64,000 bases of DNA from Polaromonas sp. C04 (GTDB lineage Bacteria > Pseudomonadota > Gammaproteobacteria > Burkholderiales > Burkholderiaceae_C): positions 1 through 64,000 of the forward strand of contig NZ_MUNS01000039.1 in NCBI RefSeq assembly GCF_002002705.1, given 5' to 3'. A program made the position numbers and the translations under genes. Below the pieces are notes generated by a model. That model was not told the DNA's origin and did no database searches. It saw nothing but the letters and a program-made list of their open reading frames with translations. Below, piece after piece: positions 55,140-64,000 of this stretch (position 1 is its first letter; each line of letters opens with the position of its first letter).

Positions 55140-56324
55140 TCATGAGAACAGTTTGCGGCCGGTCAGCCGTTCATGCTCGTGCGCGGCAAAGCGGTCGGTC
55201 ATGCCGGCGATATAGTCCGACACCGAGCGGAACGGGTCGCGCCGTGCGGCAAAGTCGGCCTGCATTTGCGCGGGATCCGCGCGGTACACGGCAAACAGCT
55301 CGCGCACCACTTCCTGCGCCTTCGCGGTGGTCTCGACCACCTGCGGATGCCGGTACAGGTTTTGAAACAGAAAACGCTTGAGCGCGGCCGAGCTCTGCCG
55401 CATGACGTCGCCAAAACGCACCAGCGGCGCATCCAGCCGGACCTCGTCCACGCTGTGCGGGTGCGCCACCTGCAGCGCCGCGCGCGTGGCGTCGATCACG
55501 TCGTACACCTGTGCGCTCAGCATGCGCCGGATGGCCTCGTACAGCAGGCGCCGGCCCTGCAGCTGCGGGTATTCGCGCAGCGTTTGCACGCGGTAGCCGT
55601 CGAACAGCGCAACCTCCTGCAATTGCTCGAGCGTGATCAACCCCGAGCGCACGCCGTCGTCGATGTCGTGCGCGTTGTAGGCGATCTCGTCGGCCAGGTT
55701 GCACAGCTGCGCCTCCAGGCTGGGCTGGGTGTGCTCCAGAAAGCGTCGCGCGACGCCGCCCGGCTCCTGCGCCTCGAGCCGCTGCGCATTCGCGCGCGAA
55801 CAGTGCTTGAGGATGCCCTCGCGCGTCTCGAACGTCAGGTTGAGTCCGTCGAAGGCCGGGTAGCGCTCCTCGAGCTGATCGACCACGCGCAGGCTTTGCA
55901 GGTTGTGCTCGAAGCCGCCATGATCGACCATGCAGTCGTTCAGCGCGTCCTGCCCGGCGTGGCCGAACGGCGTGTGGCCGAGGTCGTGCGCCAGCGCGAT
56001 CGCCTCGACCAGGTCTTCATCGAGGCCAAGCGAGCGCGCAATCGAGCGCCCCAACTGCGCCACTTCGAGCGAATGCGTGAGCCGCGTGCGGAACAGGTCG
56101 CCCTCGTGGTTCAGGAACACCTGGGTCTTGTAAACCAGCCGGCGAAACGCCGTGGAGTGCACGATGCGGTCGCGGTCGCGCTGGTATTCGGTGCGCGTGG
56201 GCGCGGCCGCTTCCGCGTGACGGCGCCCGCGCGAGCGGGCCGGGTCGCAGGCATACGGCGGCCGCTCAAATTTTTGAGTCAAATCAGCCTCTAGCCCTTG
56301 CCACATCTTCGCAGACAGCTCCAT
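55140..56324 (-). CDS. dgt: Deoxyguanosinetriphosphate triphosphohydrolase-like protein
   Basis: A 394-residue HD-domain dNTPase. HD-motif residues are in RTRLTHSLEVAQLGR, AHDLGHTPFGHAGQD and NLADEIAYNAHD. Such enzymes cut dNTPs to deoxynucleoside and triphosphate. The ATG at 56324 lies within a family-1 17-mer (GCTATTAAAAATGGAGC) 28 bp after aroB and has no clear Shine-Dalgarno site, so the start is uncertain. The order aroK-aroB-dgt-gltB is typical of Burkholderiales, here interrupted by three accessory genes. Confidence 0.92.
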   Translation of the reverse strand: MELSAKMWQGLEADLTQKFERPPYACDPARSRGRRHAEAAAPTRTEYQRDRDRIVHSTAFRRLVYKTQVFLNHEGDLFRTRLTHSLEVAQLGRSIARSLGLDEDLVEAIALAHDLGHTPFGHAGQDALNDCMVDHGGFEHNLQSLRVVDQLEERYPAFDGLNLTFETREGILKHCSRANAQRLEAQEPGGVARRFLEHTQPSLEAQLCNLADEIAYNAHDIDDGVRSGLITLEQLQEVALFDGYRVQTLREYPQLQGRRLLYEAIRRMLSAQVYDVIDATRAALQVAHPHSVDEVRLDAPLVRFGDVMRQSSAALKRFLFQNLYRHPQVVETTAKAQEVVRELFAVYRADPAQMQADFAARRDPFRSVSDYIAGMTDRFAAHEHERLTGRKLFS

Positions 56325-56334
56325 TTTTAATAGC
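56318..56334 (-). repeat. Family-1 17-mer over the dgt start codon
   Basis: Minus strand GCTATTAAAAATGGAGC contains the dgt ATG. One arm is diverged (GGAGC for GTAGC). Confidence 0.55.
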
Positions 56335-56352
56335 AACCATGGGCCGGCATCA

Positions 56353-57477
56353 TCAGGCGCAGCAGGCGTCCACCACGGCGCGCACCAGCGCGTCGGGCGC
56401 ACTGCGCAGCGCGGCGCTGCCGGGGGCGTCAATCACCACGAACTTGATCTCGCCGGCCTCGGCTTTTTTGTCCACGCGCATCAATTCCAGATAGCGGCCC
56501 GCGTTATCGGTGCTCGCCAGCTTCGGCCCCTGCACGGGCAAACCGGCGCTGCGAATCAGCGCGGTCAGCCGCTGCACGAACGCCTCGTCCACCAGACCGA
56601 GCCGCTGCGACAGCGTCGCCGCCATCACCATGCCGCAGCCGACGCCCTCGCCGTGCAGCCACGCGCCGTAGCCCAGGCCGGCCTCGATGGCATGGCCAAA
56701 CGTGTGGCCAAAATTGAGCATGGCGCGCAGGCCCACGTCGCGCTCGTCCTGGGCGACCACGCGCGCCTTGATCTCGCAGCTGCGCTTGACGGCATGCGCC
56801 AGCTTTGCGGGTTCGCGCGCCAGCAGCGCCGGCAGGTTCGCCTCGATCCAGCCGAAAAACGCCATGTCGGCAATCGGCCCGTACTTGATGATCTCGGCCA
56901 GTCCGGCGCTGAGCTCGCGCGCCGGCAAGGTCTGCAGCGTGTCGAGGTCGCACACGACGAGCTGCGGCTGGTAGAACGCGCCGATCATGTTCTTGCCCAG
57001 CGGGTGGTTGATGGCGGTCTTGCCGCCGACCGATGAATCGACCTGCGCCAGCAGCGTGGTCGGCACCTGCACAAAGGGCACGCCGCGCATGTAGCTGGCC
57101 GCGGCAAAGCCCGTCATGTCGCCCACCACGCCGCCGCCCAGCGCGAACAGCACGGTCTTGCGGTCGCTGGCATGCTGCAGCAGCGCGTCGAAAATCAGGT
57201 TCAACGTGGCCCAGGTCTTGAATTCCTCGCCGTCGGGCAGCACCACGGTATGAATCGCGCCATAGCGGCCCGCCAGGGCGGCCTGCAAACGCTGTGCATA
57301 CAGGGGCGCAACGGTGGCGTTGGTCACGATCAGGGCCGTAGCAGCGCGCGGCAGCGCCGCCCAGGTGGCGGGGTTGTCCAGCAGGGCGGTGCCAATCGCA
57401 ATCGGGTAGCTGCGCTCGCCCAGGCGGATTTGCACCTGCGCAAGGGGCGCGGCGGCGGTAACGGTGGTGGCTTGCAT
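56353..57477 (-). CDS. aroB: 3-dehydroquinate synthase
   Basis: A 374-residue Aro[46 protein letters not shown] and the zinc-ligand region [12 protein letters not shown] are all present. It converts DAHP to dehydroquinate with NAD+ and zinc in the shikimate pathway. ATG at 57477 precedes a short leader ([11 protein letters not shown]). It lies 57 bp after aroK and 28 bp before dgt. Confidence 0.97.
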   Translation of the reverse strand: MQATTVTAAAPLAQVQIRLGERSYPIAIGTALLDNPATWAALPRAATALIVTNATVAPLYAQRLQAALAGRYGAIHTVVLPDGEEFKTWATLNLIFDALLQHASDRKTVLFALGGGVVGDMTGFAAASYMRGVPFVQVPTTLLAQVDSSVGGKTAINHPLGKNMIGAFYQPQLVVCDLDTLQTLPARELSAGLAEIIKYGPIADMAFFGWIEANLPALLAREPAKLAHAVKRSCEIKARVVAQDERDVGLRAMLNFGHTFGHAIEAGLGYGAWLHGEGVGCGMVMAATLSQRLGLVDEAFVQRLTALIRSAGLPVQGPKLASTDNAGRYLELMRVDKKAEAGEIKFVVIDAPGSAALRSAPDALVRAVVDACCA

Positions 57478-57534
57478 AGACCCCGAGTTTAGCGACCGGT
57501 GCGATCGCCCCGGCGTGGCGAGCTGCAGCGAGCG

Positions 57535-58083
57535 CTAGTGTGGCGGAACGATGCCGGCCAGCTCCAGCTGCATCACGATCATGTTGACCAGCGTGGCCAC
57601 CGAGGGGCGCCCGGTTTCGATCACGAAATGCGACGCTTCGCGGTACAAAGGGTCGCGCACCGCATACAGGTCGCGCAGGCGGCTCAAGGGGTCGTCCACC
57701 TGCAGCAGCGGCCGGTTCACATCGCGGCGTAGGCGGCGGAACACCTCCTCGGGCGCCGAGTGCAGGTACACCACGTGGCTGCGCGTGTGCAGCCGTTCGC
57801 GGTTGGCGGCCCGCAGCACCGCGCCGCCGCCGGTGGACAGCACGCCGGCGTGGGTTTGCGTCAGCTCGTCGAGCACGGCCTCCTCCACGTCGCGAAAGCT
57901 CTCTTCGCCCTCGCGCTCGAAATACGCGCGGATCGAGCAGCCCAGACGGCGCTCGATCACCGGGTCAGAGTCGATAAAGGGAAGCTGAAGCCGCCGGGCG
58001 AGTTGTCGCCCGACGGTGGATTTGCCGGAGCCGGGAAGGCCGACAAGGGCTACTTGGATGTTCTCAACAGAAGGCACCGTCAA
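57535..58083 (-). CDS. aroK: Shikimate kinase
   Basis: A 182-residue shikimate kinase with the P-loop GLPGSGKSTVGRQLAR, the shikimate-binding IDSDPVIERRLG segment, GGGAVL and the lid near residue 115. No ATG fits the start. A TTG at 58083 overlaps the upstream lipoprotein stop (TTGA) and a GTG lies at 58077. The first is kept because of the coupling. It lies between the Ig-like lipoprotein gene and aroB. Confidence 0.94.
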   Translation of the reverse strand: MTVPSVENIQVALVGLPGSGKSTVGRQLARRLQLPFIDSDPVIERRLGCSIRAYFEREGEESFRDVEEAVLDELTQTHAGVLSTGGGAVLRAANRERLHTRSHVVYLHSAPEEVFRRLRRDVNRPLLQVDDPLSRLRDLYAVRDPLYREASHFVIETGRPSVATLVNMIVMQLELAGIVPPH

Positions 58084-59678
58084 TTAGGGTTGGTACACCC
58101 ACCGACACCATAGGGTGGCGTCAAAAAAGAGCCGTTCGTGTCGTCGCCCTGGATAAAGCTGGTGATGTAACTCTTTTGATCTGTGCCCTCTGATCCAGCA
58201 ACACTGGTCGTTACCTTGACCGTATAGTCGATCCATGTAGCCACATTTTGCGGGTATTCGACTTGAATGGTTGTTCGGCCATTCGAGCCAGTCACATTAG
58301 ACCCAGTGAAAGACAAAATGACATCCGCCTTGCGGGGATCAAGCTTGCCGTTGCCGTTAACGTCTTCGCCCACATCGAGGAAACCATTGCGATTGGTGTC
58401 TTCATTCAGACACCAAGTACGAGCCGCTGCATAAGAGCCTTTACCATAATACGTAATATCGACACTGGCCGACACTATGGCATTTGCGACGGCAACGCCG
58501 GCAGAATCCGCTACAGCGACATCGAACTGCTTGATGTAAGTGAGGCTGTTGTTTCCCCTAGTCAAAAGATTATTGTCACCCAAGGTAATGGACAAGGGCT
58601 GACCGGCAACCGTCAACGTCGCAGTCACAAACTGAGGACATGCTCCATTGGCAATGGAGGCATCTGTTAACCCATAACAGGCACGGATCACAACGCCATT
58701 CGTCGGGCTGGAACGAGTACCCGCAATATAGTCAGCAATAGCTACCCCACTGACATCGCTGTAAACAGTAGCCCCGACTGTAGAAATTTGCTCGCCACTG
58801 CCCAACCCAGGCGGGACGATCTCAAACCGCACACGCACGTTTTGTATGGCTTGATTTGCTGCATTCTGAAAAACTGCGCGTAAGCCAGCGCGATTGGTTG
58901 TTGAGCCAACCGTATTGGGTGCGATCGTATTTGGAGTAATCGCCAAACTGGGGGCGCTGATTGGCCCTACCGCGTCCGGGATGCCGCCACCGGTGGTGCT
59001 CACCACTTGCACATCACGCTCGGCTGTTACCCCCACGCCAGCTGCAATGATGGAATAGGTCCCAGCAGTATTGGGAGCAGCCCCAAGATTGGCGGAGGCG
59101 GTGCCATTGACGTCCGTAGTCACTGTTTGATTGAACCCCAAAGTGCCGGTCAGTTGAACGGGCACATTGGGCACCCCAGCGCCATTTGAGTCGGCCACCT
59201 TGACTGACAAAGTTACGGGAGTACCAGGACTCGGTGTTGCGGGAAGAGGCGTCAGGGTAACTTGGCCACCAACGACGGCAACTACAACCGCAACGCTCTT
59301 TCCGCCCAGACTTACCGTTGCATTGATATTCCGGTTTGCCTTGCTGCTTCCTATTGTGATGTTTCCTGATGCCTGACCGCTGCTGTCAGTTGTTGCCGAC
59401 ACAGGGGTGTATACGCCGCTGTCAACAGCGACTGCCAAGCTTGCACCACTGACCGGATTGTTGCTGCTATTCAGGGCAGTTACGGTCAATACCGCTTTGT
59501 CGGTGCCAGAATTGTTGATTGAATTTTTATCAAGTTGAAAGGCAAGGCTTGCCACGCTGATAGCTGGCGTAGTGCCTGAGCTCCCGCTACCAGTCGTCGT
59601 ATCCGGAAGATTTCCCCCCCCACACGCGGCCAGAGCCCCGACGATCACAAGGCTCAACACATATTTCAAATAACGCAT
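58080..59678 (-). CDS. Ig-like/invasin-domain lipoprotein with calcium-binding loop
   Basis: A 532-residue lipoprotein with signal MRYLKYVLSLVIVGALAACG and lipobox LAAC (Cys19). It is Thr/Ser/Asn-rich with repeated beta-sandwich (Big_1/invasin-like) units near 45-125, 135-215, 250-350 and 370-500. Within the last unit, DTNRNGFLDVGE (near 424) is a complete EF-hand loop, and DVNGNGKLD follows it. The gene is visibly less G+C-rich than its neighbours. It lies between pilQ and aroK, which are adjacent in most relatives, and is coupled to aroK. A surface adhesin or a pilus-related accessory is inferred. Confidence 0.85.
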   Translation of the reverse strand: MRYLKYVLSLVIVGALAACGGGNLPDTTTGSGSSGTTPAISVASLAFQLDKNSINNSGTDKAVLTVTALNSSNNPVSGASLAVAVDSGVYTPVSATTDSSGQASGNITIGSSKANRNINATVSLGGKSVAVVVAVVGGQVTLTPLPATPSPGTPVTLSVKVADSNGAGVPNVPVQLTGTLGFNQTVTTDVNGTASANLGAAPNTAGTYSIIAAGVGVTAERDVQVVSTTGGGIPDAVGPISAPSLAITPNTIAPNTVGSTTNRAGLRAVFQNAANQAIQNVRVRFEIVPPGLGSGEQISTVGATVYSDVSGVAIADYIAGTRSSPTNGVVIRACYGLTDASIANGACPQFVTATLTVAGQPLSITLGDNNLLTRGNNSLTYIKQFDVAVADSAGVAVANAIVSASVDITYYGKGSYAAARTWCLNEDTNRNGFLDVGEDVNGNGKLDPRKADVILSFTGSNVTGSNGRTTIQVEYPQNVATWIDYTVKVTTSVAGSEGTDQKSYITSFIQGDDTNGSFLTPPYGVGGCTNPN

Positions 59679-59713
59679 AGCTCTCCCGCCTCCCTTAACT
59701 TGATTTGTAGTTC

Positions 59714-61879
59714 TTACCGCGCCGCGTTCCGATCGGTGATCATTTTTGGTGTGATGAACACCAGCATTTCCTGTTTGTTGGAGACGCGCGAATTGGTCTT
59801 GAACAGATTGCCCACCACCGGAATGTCGCCCAGCAGCGGCACCTTGTCGGTGTTGTTGGTCTCGGTCAGCGTGTAAATGCCGCCGATGACGACGGTGCCG
59901 CCGTTTTCCACCAGCACCTGGGTCTTGACGTGCTTGGTGTTGATCGCATAACCGGCCGAGGTGGCCTGGCCCACGGAGTCGTTGCTCACATCCAGGTCCA
60001 GAATGATGTTGCCTTCGGGCGTGATTTGTGGCGTGACTTCAAGCGACAGGTTGGCCTTCTGGAAGGCGATCGAGGTGGCGCCGCTCGACGTTGCCGTCTG
60101 GTAGGGCAACTGGGTTCCCTGCTCGATGATGGCCTTGGTCTGGTCGGCCGTGACGACGCGCGGGCTGGACACCACCTTGCCCTTGCCATCGGCCTCTAAT
60201 GCCGAAATCTCCAGGTTCAGCATGCGCGAGACGCTGGGTGTGAACAGCGACAGTGCAAACGAGGCGGGCGAATTGCTGTCCGTCGAGGTGGCCGGCAAAT
60301 TGACGAAGTTGCCGTTGTTGAACAGCGGGTTGGTGGATGTGGCCGTGGACGTCACGACGCCGCCTGAATTGGTCACCGAGTAGGTCGTCCCGGCAACGCC
60401 GGCGGGCGTGAAAGGCGTGGTGCCGGCAGAGTACCGGGTCCCGATGACGCCCCCGCCCAGCCTCACACCCAGCGACTTGCTGAAGGTGTCGGTCGCCTCC
60501 ACGATGCGCGCCTCGATCAGCACCTGGCGCACCGGAATGTCGAGCTTGCTGATCAATTGCTGCACCTGGTCGAGCGTGGAGGCAATGTCGGAGACGAACA
60601 GCTGGTTGGTACGCGGCTCGGCAATCACACTGCCGCGCGGGCTCAAAATACGTGCACTGCCGGTGCTGCCGGCACCGCCACCACCGCCCGCACCGGCGAC
60701 TCCAACGCCGTTCAACTGCCCGGCAATGGTGACCGCCTTGGCGTAGTTGAGCTGGAACGACTGGGTCCGCAAGGGCTCCAGCCCCTGCAGTGCGGCCTTG
60801 GCTTCGAGATCACGCTTTTCCTTGGCATCGAGCTCATCCTTGGGCGCGATCCACAGCACGCTGCCGTTCTTGCGCATGCCCAGGCCCTTGGCCTGCAGAA
60901 TGATGTCCAGCGCCTGGTCCCACGGCACGTCCTTGAGCCGCAGCGTCAGTGAGCCCGTCACCGAGTCGGAGGTGACCACGTTGAAGTTGGTGAAATCGGC
61001 GATCACCTGCAACAGCGATCGAACCTCGATGTTCTGGAAATTCAGCGACAGCTTTTCGCCGTTGTAACCTTGGCCCTGGGTCAGTTTGGTCGGGTCGATT
61101 TTTTGCGGCCGGACTTCTATGACGAACTGGTTGCCGCTCTGGTAGGCGCTGTGCTCCCAGGCGCCCTTGGGCTCAATCACCATGCGCACCCGGTCGCCCG
61201 ACTGGAACGTGGTGATGGTCTGCACCGGCGTGCCGAAGTCCGCCACGTCCAGGCGGCGGCGCAGCCCCTCGGGCAGCGATGACTTCATGAACTCCACCAC
61301 CAGGGTCTGCCCCTGCTGGCGAATGTCGACACCCACCTGGTCATTTGCCAGGTCCACCACGACCTTGCCGGTGTCGCCTGTGCCGCGCCGGAAATCGAGG
61401 TTTTTGATGGGTACGGTGTCGCGATTGCCGTTTTCGGCAAAAGTGGACGTTGCGGCCACGGCCGGCGCCGCAGCGGCGGTCGACTCCAGCGAGATCAGCA
61501 GCGACTTGCCCTGAATTTCGGTCTTGTAGGCCGCGATCCGCTTGAGGTTGAGCACCACCCGCGTGCGTTCTCCCGCCTGCACGACATTGACGGACTTCAG
61601 GTTGCCCTGGTTGATGTCCACGGTGGAGCGGCCCAGGCCGTTCGTCACCCCCGGAAAGTCGAGCGCGATTCTGGCCGGCGTCTGGATTGAAAACCCGGTG
61701 GGAACCGCCGCCAGCGGTTGCGTCAAGTCGATCCGGATCACTTCGGAGCCCCCCTGGATCGAGCCGCTGACGGCTTCGATCGCATTTTGCGCATACGCGG
61801 AAAGCGATATCAGCGCGGCCCCAAGGGCCACCCCGATGTAGCGCCATGCCCGGTATGCCGTCGTGTTCTGGTGATCCAT
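59714..61879 (-). CDS. pilQ: Type IV pilus secretin PilQ
   Basis: A 721-residue secretin. It has a signal peptide (cleavage near AYA-QN), two AMIN domains (about 35-260), a secretin/TonB short N domain (SLNFQNIEVRSLLQVIADFT near 280), an N1-type domain, and the C-terminal secretin barrel with VTPQITPEGNIILDLDVSND and GGIYTLTETNNTDKVPLLGDIP. It forms the outer-membrane channel for the pilus. Its ATG immediately follows the pilP stop with no gap. Confidence 0.97.
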   Translation of the reverse strand: MDHQNTTAYRAWRYIGVALGAALISLSAYAQNAIEAVSGSIQGGSEVIRIDLTQPLAAVPTGFSIQTPARIALDFPGVTNGLGRSTVDINQGNLKSVNVVQAGERTRVVLNLKRIAAYKTEIQGKSLLISLESTAAAAPAVAATSTFAENGNRDTVPIKNLDFRRGTGDTGKVVVDLANDQVGVDIRQQGQTLVVEFMKSSLPEGLRRRLDVADFGTPVQTITTFQSGDRVRMVIEPKGAWEHSAYQSGNQFVIEVRPQKIDPTKLTQGQGYNGEKLSLNFQNIEVRSLLQVIADFTNFNVVTSDSVTGSLTLRLKDVPWDQALDIILQAKGLGMRKNGSVLWIAPKDELDAKEKRDLEAKAALQGLEPLRTQSFQLNYAKAVTIAGQLNGVGVAGAGGGGGAGSTGSARILSPRGSVIAEPRTNQLFVSDIASTLDQVQQLISKLDIPVRQVLIEARIVEATDTFSKSLGVRLGGGVIGTRYSAGTTPFTPAGVAGTTYSVTNSGGVVTSTATSTNPLFNNGNFVNLPATSTDSNSPASFALSLFTPSVSRMLNLEISALEADGKGKVVSSPRVVTADQTKAIIEQGTQLPYQTATSSGATSIAFQKANLSLEVTPQITPEGNIILDLDVSNDSVGQATSAGYAINTKHVKTQVLVENGGTVVIGGIYTLTETNNTDKVPLLGDIPVVGNLFKTNSRVSNKQEMLVFITPKMITDRNAAR

Positions 61880-62422
61880 TTATTTTGACCTCTCTTGCAA
61901 CTGCAATGTGGCAGGGCGTTCAATCCATTCGCCAGCGGCGTCCTGCACAATTTCGCGCAAAGTGACTTCTGTTTCGGTGATCTTGGTGATCCGGCCATAG
62001 TTCTGCCCCAGGTAGTTGCCCGGGCGAACCTGGTACAGCAGGTTGTCGACCCGCACCAGCGCCACCGGCTTGCCCGCCTTGTCCAGGCTTCCGACCATGA
62101 CCATGGCGTCCAGCGGAAACGCCTCCAGCGGCTCCTTGCGGCGCGCCAGCTCGGGGGCCACCAGTGCTGCATTGGAGGCGCCCTGGCCAGACTCGCGCTT
62201 CAGGGCCTGGGTCAGCTTCTGCAGGCTGAAGGGGTCTATCACGCCGGCTTCGGTGTAACTTTGCGGAATGAACTGCTTGGGCTCGGAAATGGGGGTGATG
62301 CGGGGATGCGCGGCGTTGCGCTGCGCGGTCATCCACTCCTGCAACTCTTCGTGGTCGGAGGCACCACAGCCCGCCAGCACCAGCGTGGCCAGGCAGACCA
62401 GAGCCATGCGCGCGACTGTCAT
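61880..62422 (-). CDS. pilP: Type IV pilus lipoprotein PilP
   Basis: A 180-residue inner-membrane lipoprotein with the lipobox LVLAGC (Cys19). A flexible region follows, then a C-terminal HR domain near 90-170 (VRVDNLLYQVRPGNYLGQNYG). PilP links PilN/PilO to the secretin PilQ. Its ATG overlaps the pilO stop by 4 bp. Confidence 0.95.
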   Translation of the reverse strand: MTVARMALVCLATLVLAGCGASDHEELQEWMTAQRNAAHPRITPISEPKQFIPQSYTEAGVIDPFSLQKLTQALKRESGQGASNAALVAPELARRKEPLEAFPLDAMVMVGSLDKAGKPVALVRVDNLLYQVRPGNYLGQNYGRITKITETEVTLREIVQDAAGEWIERPATLQLQERSK

Positions 62423-63093
62423 TTCTTGGCTCCCTTAGGCGCAGCGGCCTTGCGCTGGGCTTCAATCTCATCCTGGTCAAGGTAACGGAAGGTCTTGGCG
62501 GTGGCATCCATGGACAGCGCGCCATCTTTCCCCGGCACGATGCTCAGGTTGTTCAGGGTCACGATCCGCGACAGGTTGGCGATGTCGGAGGCAAAGGCGC
62601 CGATATCGTGATAGCTGCCCGTCACCCGCACCGCGATGGGCAGTTCCGCGTAGTAATCCTTGACCACGACCTGCCCGGGACGGAACAGGTCGAACTGCAG
62701 GCTGCGCCCGAGGCCCGCCTGGTTGATGTCTGACAACAGCGCATCCATCTCGGCCTTGCTGGGAAGCTGCTTTTCCAGCTGCGTCACATACTGCAGAACC
62801 TGTTCACGCTGCTTCTTCAAGGCATCCAGATTCACGGCCTGCGCCACCTTTTTCTGGTAGTCCGCGCGCAGCGTGACTTCCTGGGCACGGTCTGCCTCCA
62901 GTTCGGCATCGGAGTTGTTGAGCCAGACGAACCACAAAATAATCACCACCAGCAGCGCCACCGCCGCCGCCAGCAGATTGCGCGGCAGGGCGGGCCATGA
63001 AGAGGGATCGTTCGGATTCAGGCCGCTGAATTGCGACTGCAGCCGGGCCAGATGAGCCGACAGGTCGGGGCTTATTTTGGATTTGGTGGCCAT
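62419..63093 (-). CDS. pilO: Type IV pilus alignment protein PilO
   Basis: A 224-residue protein with a cytoplasmic N-terminus, one membrane helix (LLAAAVALLVVIILWFVWL near 43-61), a coiled coil (about 65-120) and a ferredoxin-like periplasmic domain. It forms a heterodimer with PilN in the alignment subcomplex. The C-terminal tail is Lys/Ala-rich. It lies 12 bp after pilN. Confidence 0.94.
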   Translation of the reverse strand: MATKSKISPDLSAHLARLQSQFSGLNPNDPSSWPALPRNLLAAAVALLVVIILWFVWLNNSDAELEADRAQEVTLRADYQKKVAQAVNLDALKKQREQVLQYVTQLEKQLPSKAEMDALLSDINQAGLGRSLQFDLFRPGQVVVKDYYAELPIAVRVTGSYHDIGAFASDIANLSRIVTLNNLSIVPGKDGALSMDATAKTFRYLDQDEIEAQRKAAAPKGAKK

Positions 63094-63105
63094 GGCGCGT
63101 GTCCG

Positions 63106-63747
63106 TTACGGCTTCGCCGGCGTTGCAGCGGGCGCAGCAGGATGTGGCGCAGCAGCACTGGCACCGGAGGCAGGTTTTGAAGGATCACTGGGTCGCTTCA
63201 GCGCCACGCTCAGCGTGAAATTCGATACCCGACGCTGGTCTCTGGCGCTCAGCGCCACCGTGCCCGCCACGATTTCCACCAGTTCGGGGTGGTCCAGCCA
63301 GGGGCTGGCGTTGGACAGGTTGCGCAGCAGTTCGGAAACACGTTCGTTGGATTGCGCCACACCCTTGAGCGTCACTTTCTGCTTTTCCTGGACCATGCTG
63401 GTGATGTACACGCCATCCGGCAACTGCTTGGCAAGTTCGTTGAGCAGGTTCACCGGCAGGTTGCGGTCCGATTGCAAATCTTCTACGGCCTGCTGGCGCG
63501 CGCGCAGCGCGGCAATCTCGGTCTGCAGGCTGGCAATGTCCTTGATTTGGCTGTCGAGCCGCTTGTTTTCGGCCTGCAGGTAGTTGTTCTTGCTTTCCTG
63601 GCTGGAAATTTGCGCCTGGTACCAGAGGTAAATTCCGCCCGACAGCAGCCCCCCGATCAGTGCGGCGGCTCCCAGTGAGGCATAAAACGCATCGCGCCGC
63701 TGTTTGCGTGCCGCCTCCCGGTGCGGCAGCAGGTTGATCAGGATCAC
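63106..63747 (-). CDS. pilN: Type IV pilus alignment protein PilN
   Basis: A 213-residue PilN. The N-terminal peptide MILINLLPHREAARKQRR contains the INLLP motif that docks into the PilM groove. A membrane helix lies near 22-42 and a coiled coil near 45-85. The C-terminus is Ala/Pro-rich. The start is a GTG at 63747 overlapping the pilM stop (GTGA), so pilM and pilN are coupled. Confidence 0.94.
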   Translation of the reverse strand: MILINLLPHREAARKQRRDAFYASLGAAALIGGLLSGGIYLWYQAQISSQESKNNYLQAENKRLDSQIKDIASLQTEIAALRARQQAVEDLQSDRNLPVNLLNELAKQLPDGVYITSMVQEKQKVTLKGVAQSNERVSELLRNLSNASPWLDHPELVEIVAGTVALSARDQRRVSNFTLSVALKRPSDPSKPASGASAAAPHPAAPAATPAKP

Positions 63748-64000
63748 TGCAGAAACCTCCGCATCGCCAGCCCGCACGACGTCAGATAGGACGACGCTTC
63801 GCGCAGCATTTTCTTCTCGCGCACACCGTCGCCAATTTCCATGCCGTCGAAGGGATTGAGCACGCTGCAGGCAAATGAGGTGTGTTGCGTCACGGCTTCG
63901 GTCAGGCCGGGCAAGGCCGCCGAGCCGCCGGCCAGCATGATGTAGTCCACCCGGTTGTGCGGCGTGCTGGTGAAGAAGAACTGCAATGCGCGCCCGATCT
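63744..64000 (-). CDS. pilM: Type IV pilus protein PilM (C-terminal part, cut by window edge)
   Basis: The last 85 or so residues of PilM, an actin-like cytoplasmic protein that binds the PilN N-terminus. The visible part has VDYIMLAGGSAALPGLTEAV (the adenosine/phosphate motif of the ATPase fold) and VLNPFDGMEIGDGV. The 5' end lies beyond base 64000. It ends in AMRRFLQ and overlaps pilN by 4 bp. Confidence 0.93.
   Translation of the reverse strand, partial: IGRALQFFFTSTPHNRVDYIMLAGGSAALPGLTEAVTQHTSFACSVLNPFDGMEIGDGVREKKMLREASSYLTSCGLAMRRFLQ

Overview
The window looks like a chromosomal segment of a betaproteobacterium of the order Burkholderiales, most likely family Comamonadaceae (Polaromonas/Rhodoferax/Variovorax-like). 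This rests on gene order (secA-argJ-ATPase-mutT next to yacG-zapD-coaE-pilDCB; petABC-sspAB; mlaFEDACB-bolA-murA-his-tatABC; pilMNOPQ-aroKB-dgt-gltBD), high G+C coding bias and protein sequence. Species cannot be fixed from sequence alone. Almost everything is chromosomal core. No plasmid, prophage or CRISPR array is visible.

Layout. 1-4.5 kb: minus-strand cassette of a LolD-like ATPase, a LolC/E-like permease, a LolA-like periplasmic protein and a predicted outer-membrane beta-barrel. 4.5-10.7 kb (plus): low-molecular-weight phosphatase, pilB-pilC-pilD, coaE-zapD-yacG. 10.7-16.2 kb (minus): mutT, ATPase, argJ and secA. 16.4-24.4 kb: DUF721 protein, cyclic-nucleotide-binding protein, tRNA-Thr, sspB-sspA, cytochrome bc1 (petCBA), mscL, pdxA, Nif3-like protein. 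24.4-37.4 kb: DegS-like protease, tatCBA, hinT, DUF4870, then the histidine genes hisE-I-F-A-H-B-C, an oppositely oriented monomeric isocitrate dehydrogenase gene, and hisD-hisG. 37.4-44.9 kb: murA, bolA, ABC-2 exporter, mlaB-C-A-D-E-F. 44.9-51.3 kb: glutamate synthase gltD-gltB. 51.3-55.0 kb: a RAYT transposase element, a methyltransferase, a DUF1415 protein and an MFS transporter. 55.1-64.0 kb: dgt, aroB, aroK, a calcium-loop Ig-like lipoprotein, and pilQ-P-O-N-M, with pilM cut by the window end.

The genes form tight operons with many 4-bp ATGA/GTGA/TTGA overlaps. Two type IV pilus loci lie at opposite ends of the window: pilBCD (assembly ATPase, platform, peptidase) and pilMNOPQ (alignment complex and secretin).

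The least explained signal is a set of dispersed small repeats. Family 1 is a 17-nt palindrome (GCTAY-N7-RTAGC), seen a dozen times. Some copies lie between genes, but most lie inside coding sequence, over start codons, or forming the last codons of genes. Two copies carry a second hairpin with CCCATAA. Family 2 is a GC-rich 75-80 nt element (CCGGGCCGCCCCAAGG ... GTGGGGGC) found in operon gaps, which in one case encodes the C-terminus of an ATPase. A RAYT transposase gene bounded by 18-bp inverted ends supplies the last codons of the neighbouring methyltransferase. Other features worth attention are the uncharacterised Lol-like cassette, the icd gene splitting the histidine operon, and the lipoprotein gene between pilQ and aroK.
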